Source: Larix kaempferi (taxonomy: Eukaryota; Streptophyta; Pinopsida; Pinales; Pinaceae). From it: 64,000 nucleotides of DNA. The translations under genes were made by a program, and so were the position numbers. This document shows positions 38,251 to 51,180 of this stretch, piece by piece. The notes beneath the pieces were generated by a model. That model had not been told where the DNA came from and made no database searches. It saw nothing but the letters and a program-made list of their open reading frames with translations. The stretch lies in assembly GCA_027924585.1 (NCBI GenBank), contig BSBM01000151.1, forward strand, positions 11,740,001-11,804,000. Reading direction: 5' to 3'. Numbering within the stretch: position 1 is the stretch's first letter; every line of letters begins with the position of its first letter.

Positions 38251-38407
38251 GTCCTAACCCCTCAACCCCCTAAGGATCCCTAAGACCTCAACCCCCTAAT
38301 CCCTAAATCCCTAAGGATCCCTGATCCCTCAACCCCCTAGACCCTACAACCCCTAAACCCATAACCCCCTAAACTCTTAGAACCCTAAAGCCCTTACCCC
38401 TAACCTA
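38251..38407 (+). repeat. Degenerate telomere-like CCCTAAA tract
   Basis: About 155 bases of variants of CCCTAA, CCCCTAA, CCCCCTAA and CCCTAAAC with insertions such as GGATCCCT. It resembles a decayed interstitial telomeric repeat of the plant type. Confidence 0.6.
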
Positions 38408-38582
38408 TAATATAGAAAATATATTATATTAAAATTTTAAAAATAATTATATATTATATTTAACTTTAACAAGATGAAAAATAGATCGAGAAAACAAAAA
38501 ACCCCGTGCTATTAAAACCCAAATCATGTTCACTTTGCATGCTCTCCTATTCAAAACACGCATTTGATAGTTCTAAACAAAA

Positions 38583-39074
38583 CTATTGTTCTGCCCTTGT
38601 CCAATGCGCTATCCAACAGAAAAACATAACTTGATCTCCATATAATTCAAAACCCACAAGGCAATGCACTGGACCGGAGTGGACCAGGAAAGGATGCAGT
38701 GGACTAGGCAAGGACTTATGTGGATTAGAGCCCACAAGGAAAAGACACAGTGAACCAGAGTGGGTGCAACACACTAGAGTCGACAATGTTGGTATGTGGT
38801 GTTGATTTATTGTTTTGTAGCGTGTTGTAGTTTTTTGCATAGTTACCAAATTCAACCATATCAGGCATATAAATAAGAAAATTCGAAAATATGATTCGTG
38901 TGGCAAATTAGTATGTTTATTTCGGTTTGCTCGGTTCTTCTCAATTCTCTTGCTATCCAAAATGAAAAATTTATGCTTGGTGATGTCAGAATCAAATGTT
39001 GTGAGGCTCTGGATGAAATCCTTCTCATCAATGATCTCATTGTTCGTTTTCCCCTGTTGTGGCTTAGCCGCCAT
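38583..39074 (-). CDS. Unrecognised 163-codon open reading frame
   Basis: It starts at ATG 39074. The first ~65 residues (MAAKPQQGKTNNEIIDEKDF, then ITKHKFFILDSKRIEKNRAN) look protein-like and hydrophilic. After that comes a hydrophobic stretch (FRIFLFICLIWLNLV) and then a Pro/Ser/His-rich tail with poor protein character. The tail overlaps a plus-strand repeat of GGACCAGG/GTGGACTAGG-type text at 38660-38790, so the frame may be only partly real or entirely accidental. No family recognised. Confidence 0.2.
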   Translation of the reverse strand: MAAKPQQGKTNNEIIDEKDFIQSLTTFDSDITKHKFFILDSKRIEKNRANRNKHTNLPHESYFRIFLFICLIWLNLVTMQKTTTRYKTINQHHIPTLSTLVCCTHSGSLCLFLVGSNPHKSLPSPLHPFLVHSGPVHCLVGFELYGDQVMFFCWIAHWTRAEQ

Positions 39075-39882
39075 TTATACTTAACTTGGGTTTTTGTTGA
39101 AAGGTAAGGAAATATAGTTTTCTGCAAATAAAGTTTTATGTAAATAAAGTTTTCTGTAAAACTAAATCCTGCCTAGAATCAAGCAAAACCAACCATTACA
39201 AGGGTATCAAGATTAGCCTTGGCATTCCTTCAAGCAATAAGCTTGTTCTTAATATTAGTTTAAAGAGAGGAGATAAGTGTGAGAGGATCTAAGTTCAACT
39301 CGAATCACATGGTCACCAACAAAACATAGGATTTGTTGGAGGGAATTCATAACCTTCACTCCTCCACGAGAGGAAAACAATAGGTTCTAGGGTTATTAGT
39401 TGCTGCCAAAAGCATAGGAATTTTATAGCTAATAAAGTGATGCATCCTAGGTTCAAAGAGACTCTTCAAACCTTTATTTTATATGCTAATATTTGTGATG
39501 ATATGTGGATACTCGTTAAGAAGTCTAGGATCAGCTTCTTGCAAAAGCTTCTCATGAGAATATTTTTCTCTTTTATCCTAGTGCAATGATTATTGGTACA
39601 TAGTTTATTGAACTTATATGATATGATTCTTTTAGGCCCAGGATGGCATCTTATAATCCCTTAACCCTCTTGCAGCTATCAAAAAAAATGTTAGTATATT
39701 CGCTAAAGAACTTGCAGATTTGATGGTCGCTGAAGAGACTCCCGAGAATGAAAAAATAAGCAAATTCTTTATGGAATGCATAAAAAATTAAAATATATGT
39801 TTTTTTTAATATTATTCCATTAATTCATTTAAATGCAGTTTTTTTAAAGTAATCCATGAGCTTGACTCATTGAATTCTATAT
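39075..39882. other. No gene seen
   Basis: AT-rich spacer with a few short frames. Confidence 0.4.
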
Positions 39883-41275
39883 TTGCAGGAATTCTTGAGA
39901 AACCAAGAAGTCGGTGTCGGGGGTACCACTAGACATGCATCTATGGTTGTACCCTCTGCTTCTGCATTTACACGAATGGCCCTGGTTCAACGGCTAGTGT
40001 TGGTGTGGGGCAATCTAACACCCCAGATGTACATACGATCCCTGGGGATACTACTCCTAGACCTAAATCATTTGAGATTGACAGGAATCCCAAAACGCCA
40101 ATCTTATTCATTAAGAGGGCCGAGAAATTAAAATTTTCTTTAGAGTTGGACCATAATTTGGTGCTAGTGAAGAGATTAAAAATTCCTGGTATTTACATCT
40201 AATCCATTGGCACTCTTTCATTTTATAGTTTATACAATGATGAATAATTTTATATTCAATCTATCTATCTAATCGGAATATTTTATTGCAATGCAAAAAA
40301 TAACTTGTTCTACCAAGTGTTGCAAGAAAATGCGTTTTCTCTATTTGCACCAACAATTAGAACAAGTTATGAATACCAAAACAACAACTTGAAGAAGGAT
40401 TTGATGCAACACATGATCAACATGTTTGGACCAATATTCAACCAAAAGATGGTTCAAACCATGGTGAGAAAGTACATCAAATTAGTGTGGGACAATTACC
40501 GCACTAATATCATAAAATACCCCAATTGTGAGCATCCCGGACTAATTCTAGAATGGGAGTGGGATGCAATGGTAGAGTATACGAAAGAGAAGAAGATGAT
40601 AAAAGATGGAACCTTTCCTCCAAGTGCATTAGAAACACCAAGTTAGATAAAATATTGTAACAAACAATGAATTATATATTGTATATTGCATTTTACCATG
40701 ATTTATAAATTTCATAAACATGTACTTGACCATTTCTGTAGCCTTCAAAGACACCACAAAAGTTACATAGTCCAGAATTGGAAATATCGGCGAACACAGA
40801 CTTGGCCCAGGGGGGATACATTAAAGTGAAGGGGAGATATGTAAGTATTTAGATTTAAAAATTGTCGTTGTTGCATTTTAAATTGTGATTTAAATTCTTT
40901 CCTTACCAAGTTGTGTTATGTTGCAATATGTAGTTTGCAAACTTTGGCGGCATGCCCACGCATAAAGAGCTGGAAGTTTCCTTGAAAGGGGGCTATAGCA
41001 CCCTGGTTGAACTGAGAAAGGAAAATGGAAGTAACTCTTCAACTTTTGACAAGGAGGTATACAAATTCAATGCAGTCTTATCAAATAATAAATTATAAAG
41101 TACAAATTGATATTGTGTGATTCTACAACAACTACAAATGTTATTGCAGGCAGTATAAGAATATTTAGGTGTTTCTGAAGAGCAAGTTTTAGAGACCGAT
41201 CGTACTGCTCAACCAGAGGTTACCCCTACTACACGTACAAGTACCAAGAATGCGTTGAATCAATTTTTTTTCCCA
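39883..41275 (+). pseudogene. Possible CACTA ORF1 / Transposase_24-like relic
   Basis: Exon-like blocks on the plus strand: 39883-40202; 40305-40646 (LKKDLMQHMINMFGPIFNQK, MVRKYIKLVWDNYRTNIIKY, EWEWDAMVEYTKEKKM); then 40740-41160 (FANFGGMPTHKELEVSLKGG, TLVELRKENGSNSSTFDKE). The layout, with Trp-rich central block and a later THKELE-like block, recalls the second protein of plant CACTA elements. This is pattern resemblance only. Frame changes and stops are present. Confidence 0.3.
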
Positions 41276-43833
41276 ATTTATGTATAGTATAGATGAGTTG
41301 ATTAATAAATGGGTTGCTTTAATTGTAGTTGGCATCAACCCTAGTACTAAGCCACCTACAAGGAGATGTACCTTGCGTTATATTTTTTATCCGGCACAAA
41401 AAGAAACTAGTTGAAAAGAGAATGAGTAAATTGATGCCAGTGTCAGACTTGTGCACCTCCTTAAAAAGAAAAATCCTACAAAGAAGTAGGGTAGTAGAGA
41501 TTAGCTACTATGTATGGAAGGCACATTTTCCAAGATGGGAACATCACAAAGAAAATAAAAGAACAATATTCCAAGATGATAGGTGGTGTCTAAAGACACC
41601 ATTGAATCACTTAAGCACAATGCATCATGATCAGAACATCACAATGCATAATGATCATGAAAGACATCTCATAGCGATATGTTTGACAACCTTTCCATTT
41701 CCATTTCTCAACAGGAGTCATGTCAACGGTTGCTTGAGTCGATACAAAATTCAAGATATAATTTGAGTAGTAGATGGCTTCTGCCCAAAATTTCGTCAGG
41801 ATGTCCTTTTCCTATAGTAAGCATTTGGCCATCTCTACCAAGGTCCGATTCTTCCTCTAGGCGACACCATTTTGCTAAGGGGTGTGGGGGATATATCTAT
41901 GCCAAGAAATACCATTCGATAAGAGATATTCTTCAAACTGTCGACTCACATATTCACCACCATGATCTAATCTCAATCATTTAATGGGTTGACCACATTG
42001 TTTCTTAGCCAATGCTCTAAATTCCTTGAATCTTTCAAAGAATCAATTCTTATTCTTCAAGAAATATACCCATGTAAATCGAGAGAAACCATCAATAAAG
42101 GTGAAATTCACACCTGCCAATCAAGGTTTGTTCATGCAACAGTGATCACTATGAACAAGCTCCAGTTGTTCTTGTGCATGCCATGCTTTCCTTGAATCAA
42201 AGGGTGCATGATGATGCTTCCCAAGCATGCATCCTTTACAATCTCCATCAGGTGGAATAGTTTTTGGGAGAACAGTAATCATTTTTTGAGTTACCATCAT
42301 CTTCATACTTCAAAAGTTTAGATGACCAAGTCCTTCATGCCAAATTAGACTTCTGTCATCGATCTAAGAAATGAGTGCAATCGGCCCAGTCATCCGGGAA
42401 AACATTTAGACGAGGAACACATAAATTTTAAAGCCCGTATTTGGGATCCAAAATCCTTGAAGCAACATTTTCCCCGTCGAGCATCAGATCCTTTACAATA
42501 AAACGATCCGACCAAAACTCAATAGTCTTCTTGGTATTCATTAGTTGAGAAACCGAAAACAGATTTGCACTCAAACGCGGTACATGATAGACGTTGGATA
42601 TATGACCGTGCTGACATTCAACATCACCATTTATAGCAACAATGAGAGTGTAATAATTAGTGATGTAAATATTCACTTCAGTAGCACCACTTAGGGAAGA
42701 GAATAGAGAAGCATCCTTTGCCATATTATGAGTACATCCAGACTCCACTATCCATTCAGTCTGATTTGTATGGGCATGTAATGCCTGGGAAGTGCTAATA
42801 GAGAAGGTATAATTTTCAGGAGGTTGATTGGTCGACTATCTAATTAAGGCACTATCCTCTAGGTGCTTGACCTTTCCTTATAAGTCCCTCATATTTTTCC
42901 AACAACTCTTTTCAACATGTCCCATATTTGCGCAATATCGATAGGTATTCTTCTTCCTACTCTTATTTATTGACAATGACTCTTCAATATTCCATTTTGT
43001 AGGTTGGTCGATACATTCTGGTCGGTTATCTTGTCGACTATGTCCGCTAAGATTTGGCTTGACCTTTCTTTTTAACAATTGAGCCTAGTTTTTTCCACCA
43101 AGATTCACTTATTCAAGGAACTTCTGTTGGTCCTTGATCAACGAGTCACAAAAAGTATCAAAGATAAAATCCTTACCATCTTGCTTTCATGACATCCAAT
43201 TATCCTGAAAGGAGGAACAAAAGACATCATGTGGTGTCTTCAAATTCATTAGAACCAGCTTGATGACTTGTCCATCCTTCTTCGGAAAATCCTTTCCACA
43301 TTCACCCAATTTCAGTTGTATCTCTTTGATACGAGCTAAATAGTCCTCAATCCGATCAAAGGAAAGAGGTTCTAGATAGATCAACTCTTTCTCTATCTAC
43401 ATTACTTCACCTTCATTTATCTTGTTGAACAGATTCTTTATCTTAGGCTAGATGACATGAGGACAGTAAATCCTACTTATGGAAGTGAATTTCCCTCGAA
43501 ATGTAGGTCTTGATAACACCCATAGATTCCTCCTTCTTAACGTTGATGGAAAACTTCGCATCCACATCCATCGGATCAACAATAACAGTCTCTGCGAACT
43601 TCCATAGTGCTTTTCATTTCAACAAGGTCTCCATATCTGTCGCCCGGATAACATAATTATGTCCATTGAGAACAACAAGTTCTATCTTGGAAGCCATCCT
43701 TCTGATCTAACAGATCTGACCAAAGTTCGGGTAGAGGTATAAGTCGAAAAATATTCCTCCTAGAGTCAATCAACCTTAGATCCCACTTAGCATCATTTGA
43801 TTTGCAAAAAATAGGGCTAGTTCAAAACCATCA

Positions 43834-43845
43834 GCTCTGATACCA
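43834..43845 (-). promoter_or_regulatory. Primer-binding site of copia relic A
   Basis: The minus strand reads TGGTATCAGAGC, directly next to the LTR end at 43846. Confidence 0.85.
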
Positions 43846-44039
43846 TGTTGGAAACCTCCCAGCCTGAACTATAGAACATAACGAAAAGAAAAAAAGAAAA
43901 AAATATTCCAAGATGAAAGGTGGTGTCTAAAGACATCGTTGAAACACTTAAGCACATCACATCATGATAAAAACATCACAATGCATAATGAGCATGAAAG
44001 ACATCTCATAGCGATATGTTAGACAAGCCATAGGGTTTC

Positions 44040-44049
44040 CTATTTATAG
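44040..44049 (-). promoter_or_regulatory. TATA-box candidate in the copia A LTR
   Basis: CTATAAATAG on the minus strand, inside the 5' LTR and in the transcription direction of the element. Confidence 0.45.
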
Positions 44050-44191
44050 TTTCCTTATCTAACCAACTTTCTGAAAGTGGGGAAGATTCGGTCCACAAAT
44101 AGGGGCCATTGGTCCAAACTGTTTCCGTAGAATCTGCAATGTACCAAAGTTTAGTGGGTTGTTGTAGTCGCACTATCCATGGCCATGTTGA

Positions 44192-45885
44192 TCATTCAGT
44201 CATCTGTACAACTAATTGTTCAGTCGCTCTGCCAACTCTAGTCGACTGCTCCACTAGTTTCCTATCATCTAATGACTGATTGTCTCCAGGATATCCATAG
44301 GTGTAATGAACCATCAAGACTGTAGGTTCCAACATTAGGCTCCAACAATTCTGATCTTTGTGCCAAAAACCATTACAAGAGTAGCATCTTATTGTCATAA
44401 CAAAATACATTGCAATATGTCCATAGTAATTACACCTCAAACATCTTTATGTATTATTGGACTTTTTCTTGCCATTACTCTTGCACTCCAACACTTTATG
44501 ACTGAACTCATAACAAGAAAAACAATAACCATTAAATAAATTCCCATACCTTATCTTTTGAGCCCATTTTGGTGACATATCATTTCCCTAATTGTTTTGA
44601 TACGAAGAGCTCTCCTCTTGATGTTCCTTCTAACTTGTTCTTCTGTAATTTTGTTGGCTAACTGAATTCAGAGCATATTCTTGATCTGCGACTTCACCCT
44701 TTCCTTTTGAAGAGAGAGAACCTATCTCTTACTTCCAACTTGGAGTCTTTTTTATCATCTTTGAAATTTTCAACTATCTTGTTGTAACCTAGACCAGATT
44801 TGTCAGAAGGTGATCTTTGGCTATTTAGTATCTCGTCCATAATTGATCGGTTGTTCTTGAAATTGAACTTAACATTTGCTTCCTTAATATTTCCTTCTTC
44901 TATTTCCAATATTATCTTGTGAAACGTGTCTTCTTTCTCCATCAGCTTATTTTTCAAAACTTCCTCTCTTCTTTTGGATTCCTTAAGTTTTGTTTTGAAC
45001 TCAATGACCACTTCTCTTGTAATTTCCGAAACTTCTGAGCTTTTATTGAGATTTTCATTTTTTCTATATTTCTAATTCCTTTGTTAGATCGTCAATTTAT
45101 GTCTTCAGATTCATGATCTCTTCTTCTTTGGTTTTCAAGGTTTCTTCACCTTGGAATTTTAAATCATCCATGGATTTGGGGACTTGTTCATGCTTTTCTT
45201 GTTCCTTTTTCTTAGATTCCTTGAATTGTTGCTGTAATAACACATTTTTCCAGTGAGCTCTCTCCATCTCTTTTAGTACACACATAACTTTTATTTCAAG
45301 AATATCATTATCATCCCTTGATACTTAGACATATGCACCATATTTTGATCCTTTAACTTCTACTAACATGGCTCTAACATCATTCTTTAGTTTTGTCATG
45401 TCCCGTTCTTCATCTGTAACAAAATAGTCAACCTCACTCTTCAAATCAGGACAGTCTAAATGTCTAGGAGAGTGATTACTTTCATCAAACGTGTTTTCAT
45501 CCTTGGATCCCACTTCTGTTGTTCCTGAGCATTGCATTTGATCCTTATCGAGGTTGGATTCTATGTTGTTTACTTCGACTTGATAGAGATTCTTCAGCTT
45601 GAGCCATAGTTCTTTATCCATTGTGCACTGTATCATATTTTCTTTGATTTGGCCTGATAAACCATCGAAGATAGCCTCCAATTACAGTGAATCATTTTTC
45701 CTTGCTTCCCTTTTAACTAGATGCTTTGATTGGTTCCTTGAAGGGGTATATTTGCATGCAATTGTTTCCCAAACACTAGATCCTCTTAACTTCAGATATC
45801 CTTTCATTCTTTACCTCCAGGAAGAATAATCTATCCCATCAAACAATGGAGCTTCGTTTGTAGACAATATTGTTTTCCCATCCAT
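44192..45885 (-). pseudogene. Ty1/copia relic B, gag region
   Basis: It starts at ATG 45885 (MDGKTILSTNEAPLFDGIDY). The block at 45681-45325 (FDGLSGQIKENMIQCTMDKE, LWLKLKNLYQ) is of the UBN2/DUF4219 gag type. A charged coiled-coil stretch follows at 45285-44694 (KNKLMEKEDTFHKIILEIEE, DEILNSQRSPSDKSGLGYNK). A zinc knuckle RCYSCNGFWHKDQNC lies near 44380. Frames change several times. No protease, integrase or reverse transcriptase of this copy is present; the sequence runs into the LTR of relic A. Confidence 0.7.
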
Positions 45886-47179
45886 TTGTGTGTTCAAATA
45901 TATCCTTCTAGTTGTTAATTGTTGTGAAGTACATGACTCTTATACCAATTGTTGGAACACACCAAGACACTGAGAGGGGGGGTGAATCGGTCTCTTATAT
46001 TGTTTAACTTTAAATTTATTTGTTTAAGAACTACTATTGAGCATGTATCATTAATGTTGCAATATGTATACAATAAGCATCATAAACAAGAGACACACAA
46101 GATATGTATTTAAATATTTGATAATTCCCAAGTACATCAGTTTGTAGAAGACATGAATCTTCTGGGCTCTTAGCACCAACTAAGGGATGAGGAATTTAAT
46201 CCTCAATGCAAGACCCAACTTGTATACAGAATCCAACCTATCATGAGGAATCGAATCCTTGACGCAAGACCCTGCTTACAAACAAGACCCATCTTTCCAA
46301 GTGGAGACACTAATCTCCAATGAAGAACACCAGTCGTGATTGGTGCAAGTTTCGTCTTCATAATTCCTTCAACTACAACTATGCTTCTCAAACTATAATA
46401 TGCAAATCCTTAATCCATTGAGTAATTCAATCTGTGATTTTATCTACATATTCCAACTTTTCCTAATATTTCATTATGCAATGTGTGCTTCAAATAGAAA
46501 CTACTCTATTTTCTCCATTCTACCAATCATCTTCCTATTAATCTAAAATTTGAGACTCCATCACTGTGACATCATTTTGTTCAACCTAAAATGTTATTGC
46601 ACTATACCCTTGTTGATTTGGCACCAATTATTTCATTTTCTGTTAACCCAAAAAATTATTCTTTCGTCGAGTTGAATCCTTGTCAATCTTCATTTTTCTC
46701 ACATTTCGCTGGCGAATATACCCCAGATCAATAAGATAATATTTTTCCTAGACTAAATTCATGTTCGCAATCTTATATTTTTCTCCACATATTTCCTTAG
46801 CTCCACCGCACCATACCTAAATATGCTTTAATCTTTGTTTATTTATATTGACACAATTTTCTTAAGTGGACCACTCTTGGGGGATTCTCTTTGCTAGAGA
46901 CACCCCATATTTCTTCCTTCATAATCTATTTTTCCCATATACTTACTTCATGGATAATTTTTCCCACATCACTAACTTGATCCGACCAAGGATTTCATTG
47001 TCCACTTTCATCTGCACAGTTGTCTTGATCTTTTGTCGACTTCAGTGTCATTTTTATTACTATTTAAGTCTTCTGCATTTTTCCTCAAAGTGATTTTCTA
47101 GTTGATTAGATATCTTCTTGTTCATGACTTCGCCATTTCATTTTTTTCATTTCGATACTAATACACACACTAAGAACAT

Positions 47180-47560
47180 CGTCATTTCATGTACTGCGAA
47201 CTTCAACATCCCACCGGCTTGTTCATTTTGACATTTTTCCAACTGCACACTTCGACATTCCACGAACTCTGTTACTACAAACTTTGACATTTCACCAACT
47301 TGTGCATTTTGACATTTTACCAACTGTGTACTTCGACATTCAACACATTACACACTTCGACATTAGTGCAAACTTCGACATTTCACAGGCTTCCCTTGCT
47401 TTGTCAGCTTTACTATTGGCTTTCTCTTTTCACTTTTCACTTGCATGCTTGTGTACACATGCGCATCCTCTACTTATACTCTGACTCTGTTTTTTCAACA
47501 TACCAACTATTTGTTGTGGACTTTGACATCTCACTTGCTTGTGTACACATCGACATCCTT
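47180..47560 (+). repeat. Short degenerate repeats of ACTTCGACATTTCAC
   Basis: Around ten copies of ACTTCGACATT / TTTTGACATTTCACCAACT spaced 20-60 bases apart. They are part of the copia B LTR or next to it. Confidence 0.6.
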
Positions 47561-47633
47561 TGCCTGTTTTGCTAACTATGCATTTCAACAACTATCTCAT
47601 TGTTCTTGATGTCACATTGTTGTTAATCATCGA

Positions 47634-47945
47634 CAATCTTGTTTTATATACTTCTTCAAACTGGCTTCAAGATTCACATGCATTCAAACCTATTTGACAT
47701 TAATGGCAACATTAGGTCCAAAAATATTGTTCTATATACTTTTGGCTTCAAGCTTCTCATGGATTCCAATCCTATCATCTCATGCATTCTAATCCTATTT
47801 TACATCCTATTTGACATCAATGACAACATTAGGCCCAACAATCTTGTTCTATATACTTCTTCAAACTAGCTTCAAGCTTCTCATGCACTCCAATCCTATA
47901 TTCTCATGCATTCTAATCTTATTTGACATAAATAACAACACTAAG
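47634..47945 (+). repeat. Three tandem ~90-110-bp repeats
   Basis: Units begin with AATCTTGTTYTATATACTTC or a close variant near 47634, 47722 and 47838 and share CTTCAAGCTTCTCATGCA and CTATTTGACATYAATGRCAA blocks. Confidence 0.7.
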
Positions 47946-47994
47946 TCGACCAACACACCTCACCTTGTGGTCACCTATCATTATTGTACCCAAC

Positions 47995-50120
47995 TAAGAA
48001 TCGAACTTGGCATATGTGTGTGGACTACACAACTTTGAATAAAATTACACTTCAGAATTGGTACCCTTTTCCCAAGATTGATGATTTGTTAGACCAGTTG
48101 CATTTTTCCAAGTACTTCACCAAGTTGGATCTCAAATTAGGATATCACTAGGTACGTGTCAAAGAAGAAGACACTTGGAAGACTTCCTTTACGACAAGGA
48201 AAGGTTTGTATGAATGGTTTGTCACGTCTTTTGGTTTATGTAATGCACCAACTACATTTATGAGATTGATGAATGATGTTTTACACCCATATTTAGATTC
48301 ATTTGTTATAGTGTATTTGGATAATATATTGGTCTATAGATCTACCTGGGAGGAGCATGTTTCTCCACTCATGTTAGTGTTAGAGTCTCTTAAAAGGTAT
48401 CAACTTCTAGCTAATATCATGAAATGCAAGTTCTCTCAACAATCATTGGTGTATTTTGGGTATGTGATAGGTGGATGGGAACTCAAGATAGACCCCATAA
48501 AGATGGTGACCATTATAAAATGGCTAGTTCCTACTAATTTCACGAAAGTTAGGATCTTTGTTGTGGTAGCATGGTACCTATGAAAGTTTATTGCTTCATT
48601 TTCAACAGTAGTTGTGCCACTCCAATGCCATAACAATGAGTAGTAAGAGTTTCTAGTGGGGAAATAAGCAATATAAAACTTTCAATGAGCTAAAACAAAA
48701 GATTATTCATGCACCAGTTCTTGCATTTCCTAACTTGCAGAATCCTTTCAAAGTGGAGACATATGCAAGTGGGTATGTACAGTTTCATCTTAGTCATCAA
48801 GTATAAAAAGGGAAGCACTAATAAGTTGGATAACATGCTTTCAAGGCCACCCACATCCAATATTACAACTTTGGGGACTATTATGCACATGGAACCTTTT
48901 ACCCATGAAGCATAACAAGAGAGATGCATAGAAGATGAGGACTTCAAGGAGGTGTTTCAACAGCTACAAGGCCAATTTCATGTAGAAGAAGGTGACAATA
49001 AGGGTGAATATTATCTCCATGATGGGTTACTCTATAAGCTAGAAAAGCTATGCTTTCCTAAAGGTGAAAGATTGTAGCTTATCATAGAGGCGCACACCAC
49101 CAAAGTTGTAAGGAATTTAGGTGTTAGGAAGACAATTGCTAATTGAAAAAGGTATGCATATTGGCCCAAAATGCAATAATATGTAGTGGGGTATGTTAGA
49201 GGATGCATACTTTGTAGTACCGGCAAGCCTAGTAATAGAAAGCGAGGTCTATACCATCCCTTACCTATACCCACTCAACATTGGAAAAACACTTCCATGG
49301 ATTTTGTGGGTGGGTTACCAACCACTAGGAAGGGACATCACTATTTATTTGTGGTAGTTGAAAGATTCAACAATATGTGCATTCTTATGCCTTGTAAAAA
49401 GACTAGCAAAGGACAAGAACTAGCACACATGTTCTTTGAGAAGGTCCATGTTCACTTTGGGATACCAAGGAGTATCATATCAAACTAGGCGAAAACTTTA
49501 GGAGAACATGGACACTAAGTTGAAGAGATATACAACATTCCACCTACAGATAGATGGGTGGAAAAAAGTAGTCAAGAGGACTTTGGTGCAAATTTTGAGG
49601 GGTTTCAATCATAAGCATATGAAGACTTGTGATGAAAATTTATTCAATGTTTAGCACTCTTATAATAGAGCAGTCCACACTTCCATTAGTAGGTTCCCTT
49701 TTGAAACTTCTTTGTATATCTACCATCTTGACCTTCATATGTTGTATATAAACAATAAGTGGGAGTGAGGGAATAAAATACAAGTGAAGCATTAAGAGTA
49801 TAAAACTTCATTGATAATATCAGGAAAATCCATTTGCAAGTATAAGAGACATTGAATAAGTCAACTGAAAAGTACAAGTCTAGACATGACCAACATAGGG
49901 TTGAAAAACATTCAAAGTGGGGGAAAGATTTTGGTTATGGTTGAAGAAATAAATACTACAAGGTCTTGGTAAGAATATCAAGGATCTATATTATGGTCCT
50001 TTTGAGGTATTGGAGAAGGTGGGAGATAATGTATACATAATTAGTATACCCCCATACATGAGCATTTACTCAATAGTGAATGTGGAAAATTCGAAACACT
50101 ATGAGCCTTCCATGTTAGAG
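47995..50120 (+). pseudogene. Ty3/gypsy pol relic (reverse transcriptase, integrase)
   Basis: The reverse transcriptase spans 47995-48600 (YTTLNKITLQNWYPFPKIDD, WFVTSFGLCNAPTTF, VIVYLDNILVY). Its YLDD box reads YLDN at 48314-48325, so a catalytic Asp is lost. The RNase H region (48600-48930) is shortened and broken. Integrase starts near 49186 (RGCILCSTGKPSN, MDFVGGLPTTRKGHHYLFVV, FFEKVHVHFGIPRSIISN) and continues with stops (QIDGWKKVVKRTLVQILRGF, AVHTSISRFPFETSL). A C-terminal block ends near 50120 (YYGPFEVLEKVGDNVYIISI). No LTRs are recognised around it. Confidence 0.75.
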
Positions 50121-50479
50121 AATGAAGGGATCTTTTGAGACTGACAACCACCATTCACCTTCTACGGATTATCTTTCTAAACATGTCTTTTGAGAGATAA
50201 GGGTTATTTTTTATCCAAGTGACCATGTACATGGAATCTATTATAGTGAAAGGGGACTCCAAAGTAGTCTAATCTTTTCATGTGTGAAAAATTCCCCACA
50301 TAGATGGTCATTTATGCAAATAACCTATTTCTCAAATACAAATAAACAAGAATGTGCCACGTGGACATGACTCATGTCTCCACAAAACTAAAATCTACAG
50401 ATATATACTCACCTAAAGATGCACCAATAAGCTTAAAAATGTTTGGAGACCAAAACTCAACCGACAACTCGGGTAGTTT

Positions 50480-51060
50480 AACTCAAATAGGTTGTTTATA
50501 AATTTTCTCCTTCCTAGCATTGAAAATTGGAGTCCAGCGCTTCAAGTTTGAGGGCACAAAACCCCACATCACGAGACCTCCCAATACTGTCATAACGTCC
50601 TCCAGGAACCTAAAAATCACCCCTAACCATCCATTGGCCAGAGTAAACAAACATGGAGTGTAACCCAAATTCCCATCCTAGTTTTCATTCATCCAAATCC
50701 TATGAGTAGATATGCTCATAGGGTGACCAACAAATCTACCAACAAGGGCCTTCTTCAACATTGAGACCACATCATTCATGGCCATGTCTTCCCCGGAGCT
50801 AGATTATTATGAAAATTCTTCCTCCAGATGCACTATCGAGACTTATTCTCACTGAGGTCATGGCACATAATATCCTCTAGTGGAAACATGATGTCATCCT
50901 TCTCATCTCCTACACTCACCGACCTCCTCTGAGAAGTCGAAACAAGGCCATGACCATCCTTAGTTACTCCCTTGTCGATATTCGAGAGGTGGCACTGTCC
51001 GATTCCATTGAAACTATGAAAACTCGAGACCCATCCAAAGGAAAAGGAAATGCACAAGAA
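50480..51060 (-). pseudogene. LINE ORF1-like (DUF4283) relic
   Basis: The block at 50668-50483 reads FTLANGWLGVIFRFLEDVMT, then SNLKRWTPIFNARKEKIYKQ. This is the pattern of the DUF4283 domain, the gag-like, RNA-binding part of plant L1-type elements. The upstream minus-strand text to about 51060 contains ALVGRFVGHP in a fitting position with stops between. The frame below it (51057-50833) has no known motif. No matching ORF2 lies immediately downstream on this strand. Confidence 0.5.
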
Positions 51061-51180
51061 CCAATGGTTTTGTTATTAAATGTCTCGAGTAAGATCTTGC
51101 ACCCACCTTGGGTCATGTAAGGAAACTACCCCCACCTTGGGTAATGTAAGGAAACTGACACAAACATACCACCGATATTT

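Larger units (their letters stand above)
41538..44165 (-). mobile_element. Ty1/copia relic A, lacking reverse transcriptase
   Basis: On the minus strand, from right to left: an LTR starting at 43846 (TGTTGGAAACC on the plus strand, right end near 44165 uncertain); primer-binding site at 43834-43845; gag start MASKIEL near 43698 and gag block 43384-43187; zinc knuckle YRYCANMGHVEKSC near 42935; protease region 42748-42428 (MESGCTHNMAKDASLF); integrase zinc end at 42306-42121 (CKGCMLGKHHHAPF); integrase core with stops at 42120-41690. Then 41538-41688 matches the inner part of the LTR (compare 43890-44031). The text jumps from integrase straight into LTR sequence, so reverse transcriptase, RNase H and the polypurine tract are deleted. 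Confidence 0.8.
45950..47950 (-). repeat. LTR of copia relic B (right end uncertain)
   Basis: The plus strand starts TGTTGGAACACACCAAGACA and continues CTGAGAGGGGGGGTGAATCG, text that opens many plant copia LTRs. The degenerate primer-binding site (TTGGTATAAGAGTC on the minus strand) lies at 45935-45948. The far end is not defined; internal tandem repeats at 47180-47950 are probably part of it. Confidence 0.5.
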
